Shown here in pieces: positions 1-51,955 of a stretch of 64,000 nt of DNA. The notes under the pieces were generated by a model. It saw only the letters and a list, made by a program, of their open reading frames with translations. It had not been told where the DNA came from and ran no database searches. Both the position numbers and the translations under genes were made by a program. The DNA comes from Allolobophora icterica. Lineage: Eukaryota; Annelida; Clitellata; Crassiclitellata; Lumbricidae. The stretch covers positions 34,609,285 through 34,673,284 of the forward strand of contig OY744611.1 in NCBI GenBank assembly GCA_963556255.1. The letters run 5' to 3'. How positions within the stretch are numbered: the stretch's first letter is position 1; every line of letters starts with the position of its first letter.

Positions 1-720
1 TACAGCGTTTGCAACATCACTCAGCGGTCGTGGGGTACGTAGAATGACCTCGCGGTACGTCGGGATATCGTGGGTTAAGTATGGGTACATGGGAAGATGT
101 CCTGCTATGTAGCGAAGTTTTAGATATGTATAGGAAGTCCTACACGCGTAGGCATACATCGAAGTATTTAGAATGGCCTCGAGCTACGCAAATGACCTCG
201 GTGTAGGCCTACTTAGAATGGCCTCGGAGGTTACGTAGAATCACATCGAGGTACGTTGAATTACCTCGGGGGACGTGGAATGACCTCGGACACGTGGAAT
301 GACCCCGTATAACGTTGAGTGATCTTGGAGTACGTTGAATACCCTAGGCTGTATATCGACATGCCTAAGAAAGTAGCAAGGTCTTTGGGTACGTAGAACG
401 ACCTACAGGGTACGTAAAAAGATCTTTGGTACGTTGTGTTGTGAAGGGTCTTCTTGTACGTAGCGAGGTCGTGAGATAAGTATGGAAGCTTTGATGTGTC
501 CACGCACGTAGCGAGGAAGTGAGAGAAGTAAGGAGGCCAATGGGTTCATCGGTATGTAGCTAGGTCGTGATGTAAGTATGCATAGAATCTTGGGTACCCC
601 GATACGCAGCGAGCTCGTGAGGTAAGTGCATGTGGAAGCCTTGGGTGCCCGGGTACGAAGTGAAGCCATGGGGTAATTAATGAAACCTTTGGGTACGTAG
701 CGATGTCGCTGAGTACTTAA
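1..720. repeat. Degenerate minisatellite in CHS intron
   Basis: The first ~720 bases are a decayed tandem array built from variants of GTACGTAGAATGACCTCG and TACGTAGCGAGGTCGTGAG (unit about 25-35 bp). It lies upstream of the first visible exon and is probably intronic. No coding signal is seen. Confidence 0.7.
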
Positions 721-799
721 CCAGAATTAGAGTCCTCGAACTCGCAACCTACGGAAAACGGGCAATTTCTTAGCAGTTGATATTGGCGTTTCGTTGTAG

Positions 800-869
800 G
801 AACTCGAGAGGAAAGGAAGACTGAGATGGGAGGAACGGAGTCCATTTGGGAGCGCTTCTTGACCGTCAT
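800..869 (+). CDS. CHS: CHS exon: end of SWGTRE motif
   Basis: Acceptor ttgtag at 794-799, donor gtgagt at 870. It begins with two bases that complete a codon and then reads [11 protein letters not shown] followed by [10 protein letters not shown]. It ends in phase 2; the two bases AT join G of the next exon to make Met. Confidence 0.75.
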
Positions 870-3800
870 GTGAGTCTTTCCTCAATACTGAGAAACCATG
901 TCGTGCAGGCGGTTACCCTACACTTGGTAGAGGAATCTGTATGTTGAATGATTGCTTGCTTGATCGCTTGATTGTTTGTTGATTGATTAATTCTTTCGTT
1001 TATTGATTTGCTCAATGATTCACCGATTCACTGATAGTCGATATTTAGGACAAACAACGGGCACAGACTGACGGTCGGACAGAGAGAGACTAACAACCAG
1101 CTTCACAGGCAGGCAGAAAGACAGACAGACCGACAGACAGACAGACAGACAGCTGAACAAAGAGCCATACAACGACCCACCCAGACAGACCTTCATCCAA
1201 CCAGCCAGCCAATCACCGTCTATAAATGAACTCCTGTTCTCAGAGTCTGACTCAGTTGATTTCGTAAATTTCTTCCTTTGTTGTCTGTATAGGAGAGGAA
1301 TATTCCGAGTAGACGCCAAGACTTCCCCAGCGTCTGCATCCGAGACCTTGAAGGAACCTCACCCAGAACCGGCCGAAGATAGTTGGCACGAATTCAACCT
1401 CGACCAAGGCGGGACGAGTGATGGCGACACGGAGGGGGTTTCCAGTCATCGGGGTGGTGACTACCGTCCCATAGGACGATCGATCGGTGAGTAGGTCGAC
1501 GATTGTATATTATATATAGGGTCATGCGAGGCTACAGAGATGGATGCGGTAAGGGTGAAGAAATTCATCTGATATGATCTTATGTAATCTTAATTTTGTC
1601 CAAGCGATTCGTTCATGCATTTGTCAAAAACAAGTTCATTCATCCACGCATCTATCCGTTCATGCACCCATTCATTCATCCGTGACCACGTGCATCTATC
1701 AATCCATTCATCGCTCATCCATCCGTTCTTTCGTTCATTCGTTCAGTAATCCTTCCATCCATTCGTCCGTTCATCCCTTCGTTCGTTCTTTCATCCATAT
1801 ATTCACTCATTCATTTCGTCAGTCAGTCAATCAGTCATTAAGATCAGTGAGCTCAGTAAGATCGCTTGCCGTGATTCACTTTTTCTCCAGATAACCAGTT
1901 TCACAGTGCAGGCCTAGAGGACGGTCCAAAACGGATTCGTGACTGGCTTCCAGCCGACCTCGCAGTAAGTTCAAGAACGATATTAATCGCAGTTACTTAA
2001 ACTAAAACTGGGAGAAAGTCATGGATATAATTTGTCAGCGATTTCATTTATTTTTTGGGTGTCGGCATACGAGGAATAGCGCATAGAATAGTGCTTAAGC
2101 TAACCCAACACACGCAGATATATGCGTGCTAAGTGCTAGCCATCTCGTTTTCTTAGCCTCGGCATATGAAGACTTACGCAGAGAAGAGGAGCGGTCCATC
2201 AGGTAATCCCAATATGCAGCCACTGATATTAAACTTTAGCGACTTCATTTTTCTTAGCCTCGGCATCTGAGGGTAGGTAGCCACAACGACGTCTTACATT
2301 AACTAGGTAGAGCTTTCTGTATCTAGCTTTCGGTGTCAGCAGTATCTAACGGAGGCATTGAAGTCACCGGAAGCCGCTGGAAGCAAAGCACCATGGGAGA
2401 GAGCGCTGACCCCAATGCATGTCTGTCTCCCATAAAAGACGGTTGCTAAGCTGGTCGCCAATATGGCGGCGTTGTTTCGCGAAAAATCACGTGATATCAC
2501 CTCTCCTCACCGTGTCATCTTCACACACGTCAGCGTATTCGTTTCATAGCTAGGTGGCGTTTTTCTCTTTGTCCTATTTTTTCTGCTACTTCTTCTTCGT
2601 CGTCATCGTCGTCATCTTCCTCTTCCTTCAGCATCTGTACGGCTCGGCATTCGAGGGGAACGGCTACGAGAACACGAGCTTCGTGGCATCGATGTCTGAG
2701 GCCGACCTGGTCTACATCGGGGTCCCGTCGAAAGCCCATCGATGCGCCATCCTCAATGCAGTCCGGTTCCTTCCAGAGCCAGATATCGAACCAGAGGTTC
2801 CAGTAAGCTGAGTTTGATTGATTGATTGATTGAATTAATTGATTAATTGAATGCTTGATTCTTTTATGCACTGATTCTTTGTTTATCTATCCATCCATCA
2901 AACGATCCATCCGTCCATCCATTCATCTACCATCCATCCTTCTATCGATCTTCAATTCATCCATTCATCCATCCTTTCATCCGTCCATCCACCCATTTAT
3001 TCATCTACCCAAGCACGAAAGTTATTGATCCGCCCCTCCATCCACCCGTTCACTTATTCATCCATCCATCCATCCATCCATCCCTCTCCTTTCTTTTATC
3101 ATCCATCCGTTTGTACATCCATCCATCCATTCTCCTCATTCCTGTTCAACCATCCATCCATCCATCCATCCATCCATCCATCCATCCATCCATCCATCCA
3201 TCCATCCATTCATCCATCCATTCATCCATCCATCTACCCACCCATTCATCCATCCTTCCATTCTCTTCAATCTTGTTGTCCATCCGTTTATTCGTCCATT
3301 CATTCATTCACCGGTTGCTGTGATTGACAGTCAGATGTGCGTAGTTGGCTGCATGGCATTGGACTCGAAGCCTACTTCCCCAATTTCTGCCGGTCGCACC
3401 TGATGACCTCCCGCAGCCTAGAGGTCCTCAAGAGCATGACTCAACGTGACCTCGTAACGGAACTGCGCATCAAGAGGCATGGTAGGCCTAACAGTTATAG
3501 GCACAAACACATAAACTCATTTTCATTAGTAATTATTAATTAGGCTGAACAGCTTGAAAGATGGACTTTTAAGAAATATAGTTATTGCCTCCACACATTT
3601 AAACTCTGAAAGCTTTTGTCATTAGTAAATAACTTACTTATTGTTTGTGATAGTTAAGTTTAGTTAAGCTTTTTCATATGCCTGTTTTCGATTAATAACT
3701 CGCCTCCCTCCTGGGCTTATCCTGCTATTGAAATACTGGGATGTTACCTGTAACCTATATAGGAGGAAGCAACTCTAACTTCGACAGTCTCTTGGACAGT

Positions 3801-6063
3801 GTAATGGAGCCAAGTAGGTGTCCCCACTCAGCGGGATTTTTCTTCCCTTGGGGGTCACCTTTTGCGACCAGAGACGTGAATTCTCTGTGCTGTACCTTTG
3901 CTTGTTGCTTGTAAAAACGTTATTTGGAGCAATAAAATTTTTTGAATTGAATTGAATTGAATTGAATAGGCTGGAAACTTTGAGTCGTGGATTTTTGTTT
4001 AATTAGTAAACGAATTAGAAATTTTACGGCAAAATGACTAATAAACCAAGTGCGGACCATTTCAGCAGTTAATGGACCAGAAACGTCATTTTAAATAGGA
4101 GTCAGAACAACCTTGGCTAAAACGTGTCTTCTTGCAACAGATATTGGACGAGGAATTAATTATTCAGCTAGGACAAACCATATTGACAGCAATTAATTAA
4201 ACACTTAGTCCGTTTTGCACTAAGTTTGCGGAAATTAACAATTTTGTTTTGTAGGTCATTTGAAACGGTTGGTCTTGGCTCTGTCAAAACTACGGAATCC
4301 GACGCAATGTGAGAACAGTACCAGACAAGTCTTTGATTAAATTAAGATTAAATTGCACTACAGATGGGATTGGGTTGGGTTCGATTTGGGTCTGTTGAAT
4401 TGAATTGGAATACATTACATATTGAGGTAACCCATTACAAACGAGATCACTTCATCGCATGATGAGTAACACTTTTGTGTAGTGCACAGTCTCACTATAG
4501 GTTGGCAACTTCCTCCATTTTTAATCTCTGCTTCTTTCAATCTTCCTTCACTACTTCCCATCATTCGCTCGCTCGCTCGTTTTCTAGCTTATTCGCTCAC
4601 TCATTGTTATTTACACTTTCAACCTGCTCGCTTACTCACTTGCTCGATTGCGGACCGAGTCCCTTGCTCACATACTAGCTCACTTATTTACTTGCTCGCT
4701 CGCGTGCTTACTTGCTCCTTTGCTTGTAATCATCTGACAGTGGAGCAGGCGATGAGCAAAGTGAAGCTGGAGATCGAAGCTCTTCACTTGTTCCAATTGG
4801 AGGATATCAACCGTAGTGATTTCGACTTCTGGGTGGAACTTCGCCAGCACTTTCTCCTTCCGGATACGACCTTCACCCAAGAACTGAACCTTAGAGGTAT
4901 ATCTACTATCAAGCCTATGTGATACCTTCATTTTGTTTAAAGATGCATCATATACCCTTATTAAAAAATTTGTATCTTGATGTATTTACTTGTTCGTTAT
5001 TGACCTTCATTTCGTTTATATTTATAGCTTTCTTTTAATGTTAACTGGTTTACGTGTGCATTGTTTTTGCTTTAAATTTTGTTTACATTTCTTGTGTTTA
5101 CCTATGCATTGTATTCGGTGTGCCTGCAGCGGAACTGGAGAGTCTGCGGAACCAGTCGCTCATGTGCCTTGGTATGATCAATTTCATGTGGATTATTCTC
5201 GTCATGACTCTAATCACCAAAACTCAACTCAGTGAGCTCGGTACCAACGTACCAGGTGAGCCACAACATGGATTGGACAGTGTTTGGGTATGATAGACAT
5301 AGGTAGCGTAAGGTAGACAGGGTAGATAAGATTTAGATATAGTGTAGATATATCATATATGGCAAGGTACAGTAGCGTATACGGTAGTGTTGGGTATATG
5401 GCTGAGCAAGAATATGGTAGGGTAAGGTATGGTGAAGTATGATAGAGTCAGTAGGGTATATTGGTTAAGGCAGAATAGGACAGGGTTGGTATATACCCTA
5501 TACAGGATAGGGTAGAATACTAATAGTAGGTCCGGATAGGGTAAGTTAGGTCAGGTTAGGATAGAGTATACGGGTAGTGTAGCGTCAGGAAGGGTATGGT
5601 TTAGTAAGGTAGGCTCCAGACTAACAAAACAGTATATACAGTTTTTTTATTTCCTTTCCAAGGTCTGGTATTTCTTATTATCTTCGCCGTCATTATCGTC
5701 ATCCAGTTCCTCTGCATGCTGATCCACCGCATTACCACCTGGTCACACATGATCGCACGATCTCCTTCACGCTACGGTGATCCCTATAACGTCAGCTTCG
5801 ACTTCAACGACCTGAACCTGTCCGGGGGTTCGTTCGCATTCGACCAGAGCGACCTCGAGCGATCCATCAGCTACGCTGCCGCACTGGAACACAGGAGAGA
5901 AGTGAACGAAGAACAGTGCATGAGTCGATATAGACGGTTCGTCGAGGAATGTGGAAGCAAGCGCCACCTGCGGGGTTTCTCGAACGACGAAGAGCGACGA
6001 GGACTTGTCATGAGTCGTGAGGAGTTGGATGCTCGTTCAGAGGCAGACAATGACATCATCTAA
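800..6063 (+). CDS. CHS: Chitin synthase, C-terminal part (9 exons; 5' end outside window)
   Basis: Chitin synthase is a plasma-membrane family-2 glycosyltransferase that polymerises UDP-GlcNAc. Only the region after the catalytic core is here. Exons: 800-869, 1293-1486, 1891-1964, 2632-2802, 3331-3481, 4255-4308, 4741-4896, 5130-5255, 5663-6063. All splice phases agree and the joined frame gives 464 residues plus TGA-free stop TAA at 6061-6063. The first exon opens with TREE, the end of the family's SWGTRE motif. Then come an acidic linker (~65 aa), two SAM domains, a DFDFWVEL segment matching the animal EE.FW region, an LRN motif, two membrane helices and a ~90-residue charged cytosolic tail. 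Animal chitin synthases with SAM domains are known; the identification rests on the SWGTRE remnant, the FW...LRN segment and the terminal helix pair. The upstream catalytic exons (QRRRW etc.) are not in the window. Confidence 0.85.
1077..1155. repeat. CAGA-type simple repeat in CHS intron
   Basis: A run of CAGACAGA and variants within the 870-1292 intron; the rest of that intron is GATT-rich. Confidence 0.6.
1293..1486 (+). CDS. CHS: CHS exon: low-complexity linker
   Basis: Acceptor tatag, donor gtgagt. 64 codons rich in S, P, E, D and G, without a recognised fold, link the catalytic region to the SAM domains. The last base G joins AT of the next exon (Asp). Confidence 0.75.
1610..1845. repeat. 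Degenerate CATTCATCC/GTTCATTC repeat
   Basis: Imperfect tetranucleotide-derived array (TTCA, ATCC, GTTC) filling most of intron 1487-1890. Confidence 0.65.
1891..1964 (+). CDS. CHS: CHS exon: start of first SAM domain
   Basis: Acceptor ttctccag, donor gtaagt. It reads [14 protein letters not shown] then [10 protein letters not shown]; the tryptophan-leucine is the usual helix-1 start of a SAM domain. Ends in phase 0. Confidence 0.8.
2139..2275 (-). repeat. Two SINE-body fragments in CHS intron
   Basis: The motif TTTTCTTAGCCTCGGCAT occurs at about 2149 and again near 2249, each followed by a GA-rich stretch. The same motif occurs near 25270 inside a minus-strand tRNA-derived SINE, so these look like partial copies of that family. 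Confidence 0.5.
2632..2802 (+). CDS. CHS: CHS exon: first SAM domain
   Basis: 57 codons, phase 0 at both ends (acceptor ccttcag, donor gtaagc). The pattern [12 protein letters not shown] ... ADLVYIGV ... HRCAILNAV is a clear SAM core (F-x-x-N-G-Y, D-L-x-x-I-G-V, H-R-x-x-I-L-x-A-V). Confidence 0.88.
2885..3310. repeat. (TCCA)n microsatellite in CHS intron
   Basis: CATCCATCCATC array, purest at about 3150-3240, between the exons for the two SAM domains. Reading frames through it encode only IHPS repeats. Confidence 0.9.
3331..3481 (+). CDS. CHS: CHS exon: second SAM domain
   Basis: Acceptor attgacag, donor gtaggc. [17 protein letters not shown] ... [22 protein letters not shown] is a second SAM domain in tandem. 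It ends in phase 1 (G) and joins GT of the next exon (Gly). Confidence 0.88.
3765..3966 (+). mobile_element. 5'-truncated LINE 3' end (TTGAA tail)
   Basis: Contains AGGTGTCCC...AGCGGGA...CTTCCCTTG and ends in AATAAAATTTT followed by four to five TTGAA units. The same order of motifs (AGGTGTCCC, AGCGGGAG, TCCCTTCAGG, AATAAA, TTGAT repeats) closes the full LINE at 41.8-48.5 kb. I infer a dead, 5'-truncated relative inside the CHS intron. Confidence 0.6.
4255..4308 (+). CDS. CHS: CHS exon: last helix of second SAM domain
   Basis: A 54-nt exon (acceptor tttgtag, donor gtgaga) reading [17 protein letters not shown]. It completes the I/L-K-R-H-G-H-x-K-R-L-V-L-A helix 5 of the SAM fold. The phase matches both neighbours. 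Confidence 0.8.
4550..4735. repeat. Degenerate GCTCGCTTACTT repeat
   Basis: CTCGCTCGCTCG, TTGCTCGC and TCACTTGC variants fill the 3' half of intron 4309-4740. Confidence 0.6.
4741..4896 (+). CDS. CHS: CHS exon: FW motif region
   Basis: Acceptor atctgacag, donor gtatat. Contains [16 protein letters not shown], corresponding to the EE.FW..LI..YL.P segment that precedes the last two helices of animal chitin synthases. Confidence 0.82.
5130..5255 (+). CDS. CHS: CHS exon: penultimate membrane helix
   Basis: Acceptor gcctgcag, donor gtgagc. AELESLRNQ is the conserved L..LRN motif; it is followed by a hydrophobic stretch ([20 protein letters not shown]), the penultimate membrane helix. Confidence 0.85.
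5290..5615. repeat. Degenerate GGTAAGGTAG/AGGGTA repeat
   Basis: Intron 5256-5662 is a run of GGTA-containing 5-8-mers (gggtaaggtatgg, tagggtagaat), i.e. many donor-like words on the sense strand. Confidence 0.65.
5663..6063 (+). CDS. CHS: CHS terminal exon: last membrane helix and cytosolic tail
   Basis: Acceptor tttccaag. [20 protein letters not shown] followed by IHR is the last helix of the family. A tail of about 105 residues follows, rich in Arg, Glu, Asp and Ser, ending at TAA 6061-6063. No obvious AATAAA lies directly downstream. Confidence 0.87.
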
Positions 6064-6908
6064 CGAAGTTAGGGGAATTATATTTTGAAACATCAGACAC
6101 TTATGCTCAAAGATATCTATCCAGTAAGAATGACCTAATGTCTGAAAACAGCAAACATTAACGTAGCATTTTAACGTAACCTAAAGCAACTTTTCGACAG
6201 CATGACGTCGCTTGAACGCGCATGAACAAATAATAATAATTATATTATTATTATTCGTTTTAACCCAGTAGATAAAATCCAGAGGGTAGAGAAATCTATT
6301 CTGTGCATCCCTAAAATAGCTATATAGGGGCCTAGTCTTCGCGGATGTCTAGGTCCTCGAATGCATCTCGGAAAACAATGAATCGCTTCGAAACGCTGAA
6401 TTTTTGTAACAACACGTTGGAACAGAAGAGAAGTCTCCTTTGGACCTCCAGAAACTCTGGTCAGATGGCGCTCCAGGCTGGCCAGCTTCCAATTTGTATC
6501 TGGTGATTTAAGGGACCAGGTCTCTCAAAGGCCAAAGGGATGAACAAACTGACACACTTTCATACTGGAAACTTTGATATGGGCTGGCCAGGCTGATAGA
6601 CCAAAGAAAGGTTGCCAAGGTTATTGTTTTTTTTTCTTTCTATGAAAAGGTAATTAATTACCTTACCTACTTATTAACTTACCTAAATCAACATTAAATC
6701 AAAGATCTTTGACGAAATAGGCATATTTAAATATAGCCTAGCTAGATAAATAATTTAAACTTTGTTGATTATACGCTAATAGGCCTATAGGCCTACCTAT
6801 GATTGTTTAACTATAAATTCTCTTGTTTTTCGCTCCAACCGTATTTCGAGTTTTGATTTTTTAACTGTTGGATCACATTGCAAGTATAAGCTTAGTTTTT
6901 ATTATAGG

Positions 6909-7745
6909 CAGTGGCGTACGGAGCTGAAATGCCGCTCGGGGCGAGGGCCAATATGCCGCCCTTAGACACTTAATTTTCTATATGCTATTTTCTCTAAGAT
7001 ATTGCATAACGATTATATTACATAGGCTATTCAATTTTATTTGTGCAGTTTATAGGGGACTAGCCTTTCTGGGTTTTTCACTTTTCACTGTATTTATTTA
7101 TACATTTTCAACTTACTGAAATTTATTTTATTATATAATTAAAAACATTTTATTGCATGACTTGCGACTGTCGCTTACTCACTGTGATATGTTGAAAGAC
7201 TAAGACTTCAATAAGTGATCATTTCAAAATTAGTGACAAAATAATGCAGTCTAAACTAAGTGGTGAAATGCTGTGGTGGCGATATTGACAGTTTGTGATT
7301 AAATTTTATTCTAAGTAATTAATTCGTGTTGATACCTATAGGCCTACATATGATATATATATATATATACATATATATTATATGTATATGTATATTATGA
7401 TTATGAAGGGCGGCAAAAAACAAGAATATACTTTAAAGTTTGCTGTATGTAGTCTGTTACTCTGTTTACTAGATAATGCGATTCTGCTTCCCTTACTGCA
7501 ATTCTGCAGGGTTAGTGTTTAATGTAGAGAGTGTGATGTCGCCCCTAACGATCAACGGAAGCCAAGTTGACTTGACGAAGTGACGGTTTCTTTCTTTCCT
7601 TCTTTTTCTTTTTTTCTCTCCCACTTATTCCTTTTTATATCTAAAATTCGCTCTTTTTCTTTTTCTTTTACCCTATTTTGCCGCCCCTAGAAAAGTGCCG
7701 CCCGGGGCGACTCGCCCCCTCTGCCCCCCGTTCGGTACGCCACTG
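6909..7745. mobile_element. Non-autonomous hAT element (837 bp)
   Basis: Terminal inverted repeats CAGTGGCGTACGG and (reverse complement of the right end) CAGTGGCGTACCG. Flanked by attatagg / atcatagg, an 8-bp target-site duplication with one mismatch. CAG ends plus 8-bp duplication are the hAT signature. No transposase frame. Subterminal GCCGCCC/GGGGCG motifs occur on both sides. Confidence 0.85.
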
Positions 7746-8775
7746 ATCATAGGCCTTATAATAATTGTGCTTTATCTATTATTTTGAATGCAATGCGGTG
7801 TACAAATTGTGGTTATTTGTCTCGCACTAATAAAAGAGTACTTACTCACTAACACACTTGCTAACTGACGGACTGTCCTACTTGCTTACTTACTTATAAT
7901 CCAATAAACACGGCCGAGATGAGTGTAGGCTTATTTAATTTCAAATATTAAACCACGAAGGCCGTAAGAAGAGCCAAGATAGCATAAATCAGAGCATTCT
8001 TAATTTTAGAAGTCATTTTTAAACGCTGCATCTAATTGCAACGTTAGATTATTACATAATAATTTGGTATTTTGAAACCGTTCCGCTTAAGGACAGATAA
8101 AATCTGGGTTGATCTATGTCGTTCTGTGAGTTAATATCGGTAGGCTTAGAGTTGTTGACCTGAATTATGTGGGCTGCGTGGTTGTGTTCTACGCGAGATT
8201 AAACAAGTTGGTACTTGGTATAAATCGAGTACAAGAATACAGCATAGAAATGTAAACTTTTACAAAGGCTACGGAAGATGACAAGGGCCTCATAAGGCGT
8301 AGCAGGTGGTAGAAAATTGCTCTTTTTTGCAGACAAGTATCAAGCGGTAAGTATTTCAGAATTGTGTCAGTATTCAACATAGGCCCCTACTTGCGGTAGA
8401 TTTAATTCCTTGTACATGCTTGAATGTAAATGTTTTCAACCTTCCTTCAAAATTCATATATATTGTAATACCTTATCTTTCACACTCATTCGTGTTAATC
8501 TAACTTTAATGTATTGATGTACGTTGCCTACTGTAGAATAAAATTATAATATAAGAGAAATGCTAAGTTTTTAAAGTAGGCCTATGCATTTGCTTTTCAA
8601 CATTTGATTGCTTTAAGTTTATTTTCTACAAATAGTCATTCCCGATTATAAAGTTTCGTCCTTCACTCCTACAGCCTTCTTCCGTGCTGTTTAAGTCCTT
8701 GAATTTCGGGCATGGAAGGAACTTAAGGATACGACAGCTTGGCGTCGCATCGCTGACACAACTATACAACTACCT

Positions 8776-8934
8776 CCCCCCTAAGTCATTGGAGCAACTT
8801 CCCCCTCTCTCCTCCTCTTCCCCCTTCCCGTTCCTACCCCCCCCCCGTAAATGATGGCACATACACTTACAGACACCCCCCTATTTCTTGGATGGAGCAT
8901 TTGCTCCAAGGTGTCTATGGTGTAGACGCCCCTG
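8776..8934. mobile_element. Truncated copy of the 41434-41607 hAT MITE
   Basis: Shares CCTAAGTCATTGGAGCAAC, TTCTTGGATGGAGCATTTG and the terminal TAGACGCCCCTG with the intact copy near 41.5 kb. The left inverted repeat is missing. Confidence 0.8.
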
Positions 8935-9760
8935 CGACTATAATTATGCTTTGCTGAGTTCACCACCAGAAGATAATGAAGAGGAAACGGAAGAGGACAG
9001 CAGGGTTACAGTTCATCGATCTGAAAAGAAATTTCTCCCAGGCGCAGAGGTGTAATCATGTACCCCGGCCTCGCAGTCGACGATCCAACACGGTTTTACT
9101 GAAACACTCTATCTTGTAATTAAACAGTCGCTGAACATCCAGACATAATAATTATTCCGTAGCCGACTTGAATGCACGGCCAGTCATGCGGCTGCGGTCG
9201 TATTAAATTGTATGTGATTAACTAAGCACAATTCTGACCGCAATGAGCTATCGTACAGTTTAAATCCGCCTTTTGAAGCATTTACTAACGCGCCACTCAT
9301 CTTCTTTCTCTCAACGCTCGGCGCCTTTGAGAGGCGCAGGTGATAAACGGCCTAATGTTATTCTAATTTAGACCTACATACATGGCCGAATTGTTAAGGC
9401 ACAAGCACACGTTTTGCAGGTCTAAGAGATCTGTCCGAGGTTTTGCTAAACAGTTACGGCCTACGTTTGTTGTTCATTTGGTAGTTCAGCGTAAGGTCCG
9501 CTGTGATTCGGAAAGAAGATTTTATTCCAATATTAATGTTAACATAGCAAGGCCTGGACTGGCCACAAGCGTCATGAATAGGGCCTACTAATGTACGTAC
9601 TCATGGATTTGTGGATGGTATAACAAAGCACGTTCTGACGAAAACAAAATTGCGTTGATCATTAGGAAGAACACACTGAACTGATTCGTTTTTTTAGCGC
9701 TATTCATAGCTTTTTCGGGATATATTCGCGGCCTGTGACTGCGTAAACGTTCGGTTAAGG

Positions 9761-50869
<41,109 letters not shown>

Positions 50870-51580
50870 GCTGACCCACACCACCCATGCGTTGTCTGAA
50901 ATGCTTGAGACCGGTTTGACTGTCGGCCATTTTGATTTCTTTTGCATGCGCTGTCGTAACTGTGTTACGCGGGTTATGATGATGCAGATGCATTACGTGT
51001 TTGGCTTACGTAACTGTGTTACACTGTTACATGAATGGATTGTGTTACAGTGTTATGTGTCTTAACTGTTACACAGCTTGTTGCATTTCAATGTCATTGT
51101 TACACTGTTTGCTTATTTAACTGTGTTGTAAAGTTATGCGATCGGATTGTGTTATACTTTATTACTGTGTCATGAGTTACACAGTACAACTTACGCTGTT
51201 ACACTTTAATGCATACACTTAAATGCTTTAATTATGCTAACTTTCTGTTAAGTTATGTTGTTGTGTTACGCCATTGCATTACAAAATGCATTACATTTTC
51301 ATTATGTCCACAATAGTTTACAATTTACAGTTATGTTACAGTTACACTGTAAATTGTTACATGCCGATGTTGCAATGCTGCAATAACTTTCCAACTTTCT
51401 GTGTCCTTCAACAAAGTAACTGTTAAACTGTTACAATTGTGCTATAGTTAATTAGTTACACAGAACGTAATTGGATTAGTCAAGTTGTTGTAATTATTAC
51501 ATGATTACATTTGAATGTTGTGTTACTCCATTTTGCTTTAGTAATGCTGTTACGATGTTGTAGTTCTGTTAAGTGGTCGT
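50870..51580 (+). other. Presumed EML 3' UTR and TGTTAC repeat
   Basis: Directly after the stop codon; from ~50955 it is a degenerate array of GTGTTACA/CTGTTACA words. No AATAAA near the stop; the first clear ones are near 51798 and 53808. Confidence 0.5.
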
Positions 51581-51639
51581 CTTTAGGTAAGACGTAGTCT
51601 TTAGTGGTAGTTACTGTCGCTTAAATTCTGGATGTAGCG

Positions 51640-51919
51640 AGTTTAAATGGAAGGAAGCGCAAAGAGAAAAAGGAATGAATGTTGGAGAGAAGAAGTGAGT
51701 GATAGATATAAGGAAGAAGGAAAGGAAAAGACAGGGAAGAAGGAAGATTGTTTGAATGGAAGAATGCGAGACAATTGGAGAAAAAGGAGTTGGAATAAAA
51801 TTAAACAGAAGAAGAGCAAATAATGTGAAAAGAAAGAAAATGTTAGAAGTTAGAAATGAAGGTGTGAAAAAAGAAAGGAAAGAATGAAATCACAAAGGTA
51901 CTTGATGTGACAGAGAAAT

Positions 51920-51951
<32 letters not shown>

Positions 51952-51955
51952 CCAC
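51640..51955. repeat. Purine-rich GAAGGAAG/AGAGAG tract
   Basis: Long plus-strand GA-rich stretch (GGAAGAAGGAAAG) ending in (GA)n at 51925-51950. Confidence 0.8.

Larger units (their letters stand above)
6064..9760. other. CHS-EML intergenic region
   Basis: Starts with the presumed CHS 3' UTR. It holds the hAT element at 6909-7745 and a MITE fragment at 8776-8934. Short open frames here (for example 9382-9591) have no recognisable protein features. No convincing TATA box or other core promoter was recognised upstream of the EML start. Confidence 0.5.

Noticed and set aside
3025..3327. Frames with IHPSIHPS repeats
   Set aside because: Translation of the (TCCA)n microsatellite within the CHS intron; the only real exon nearby starts at 3331.
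9382..9591. 69-codon frame upstream of EML as a first exon or uORF product
   Set aside because: No phase-compatible donor leading to EML exon 2 and no family resemblance; the ATG at 9761 fits better.
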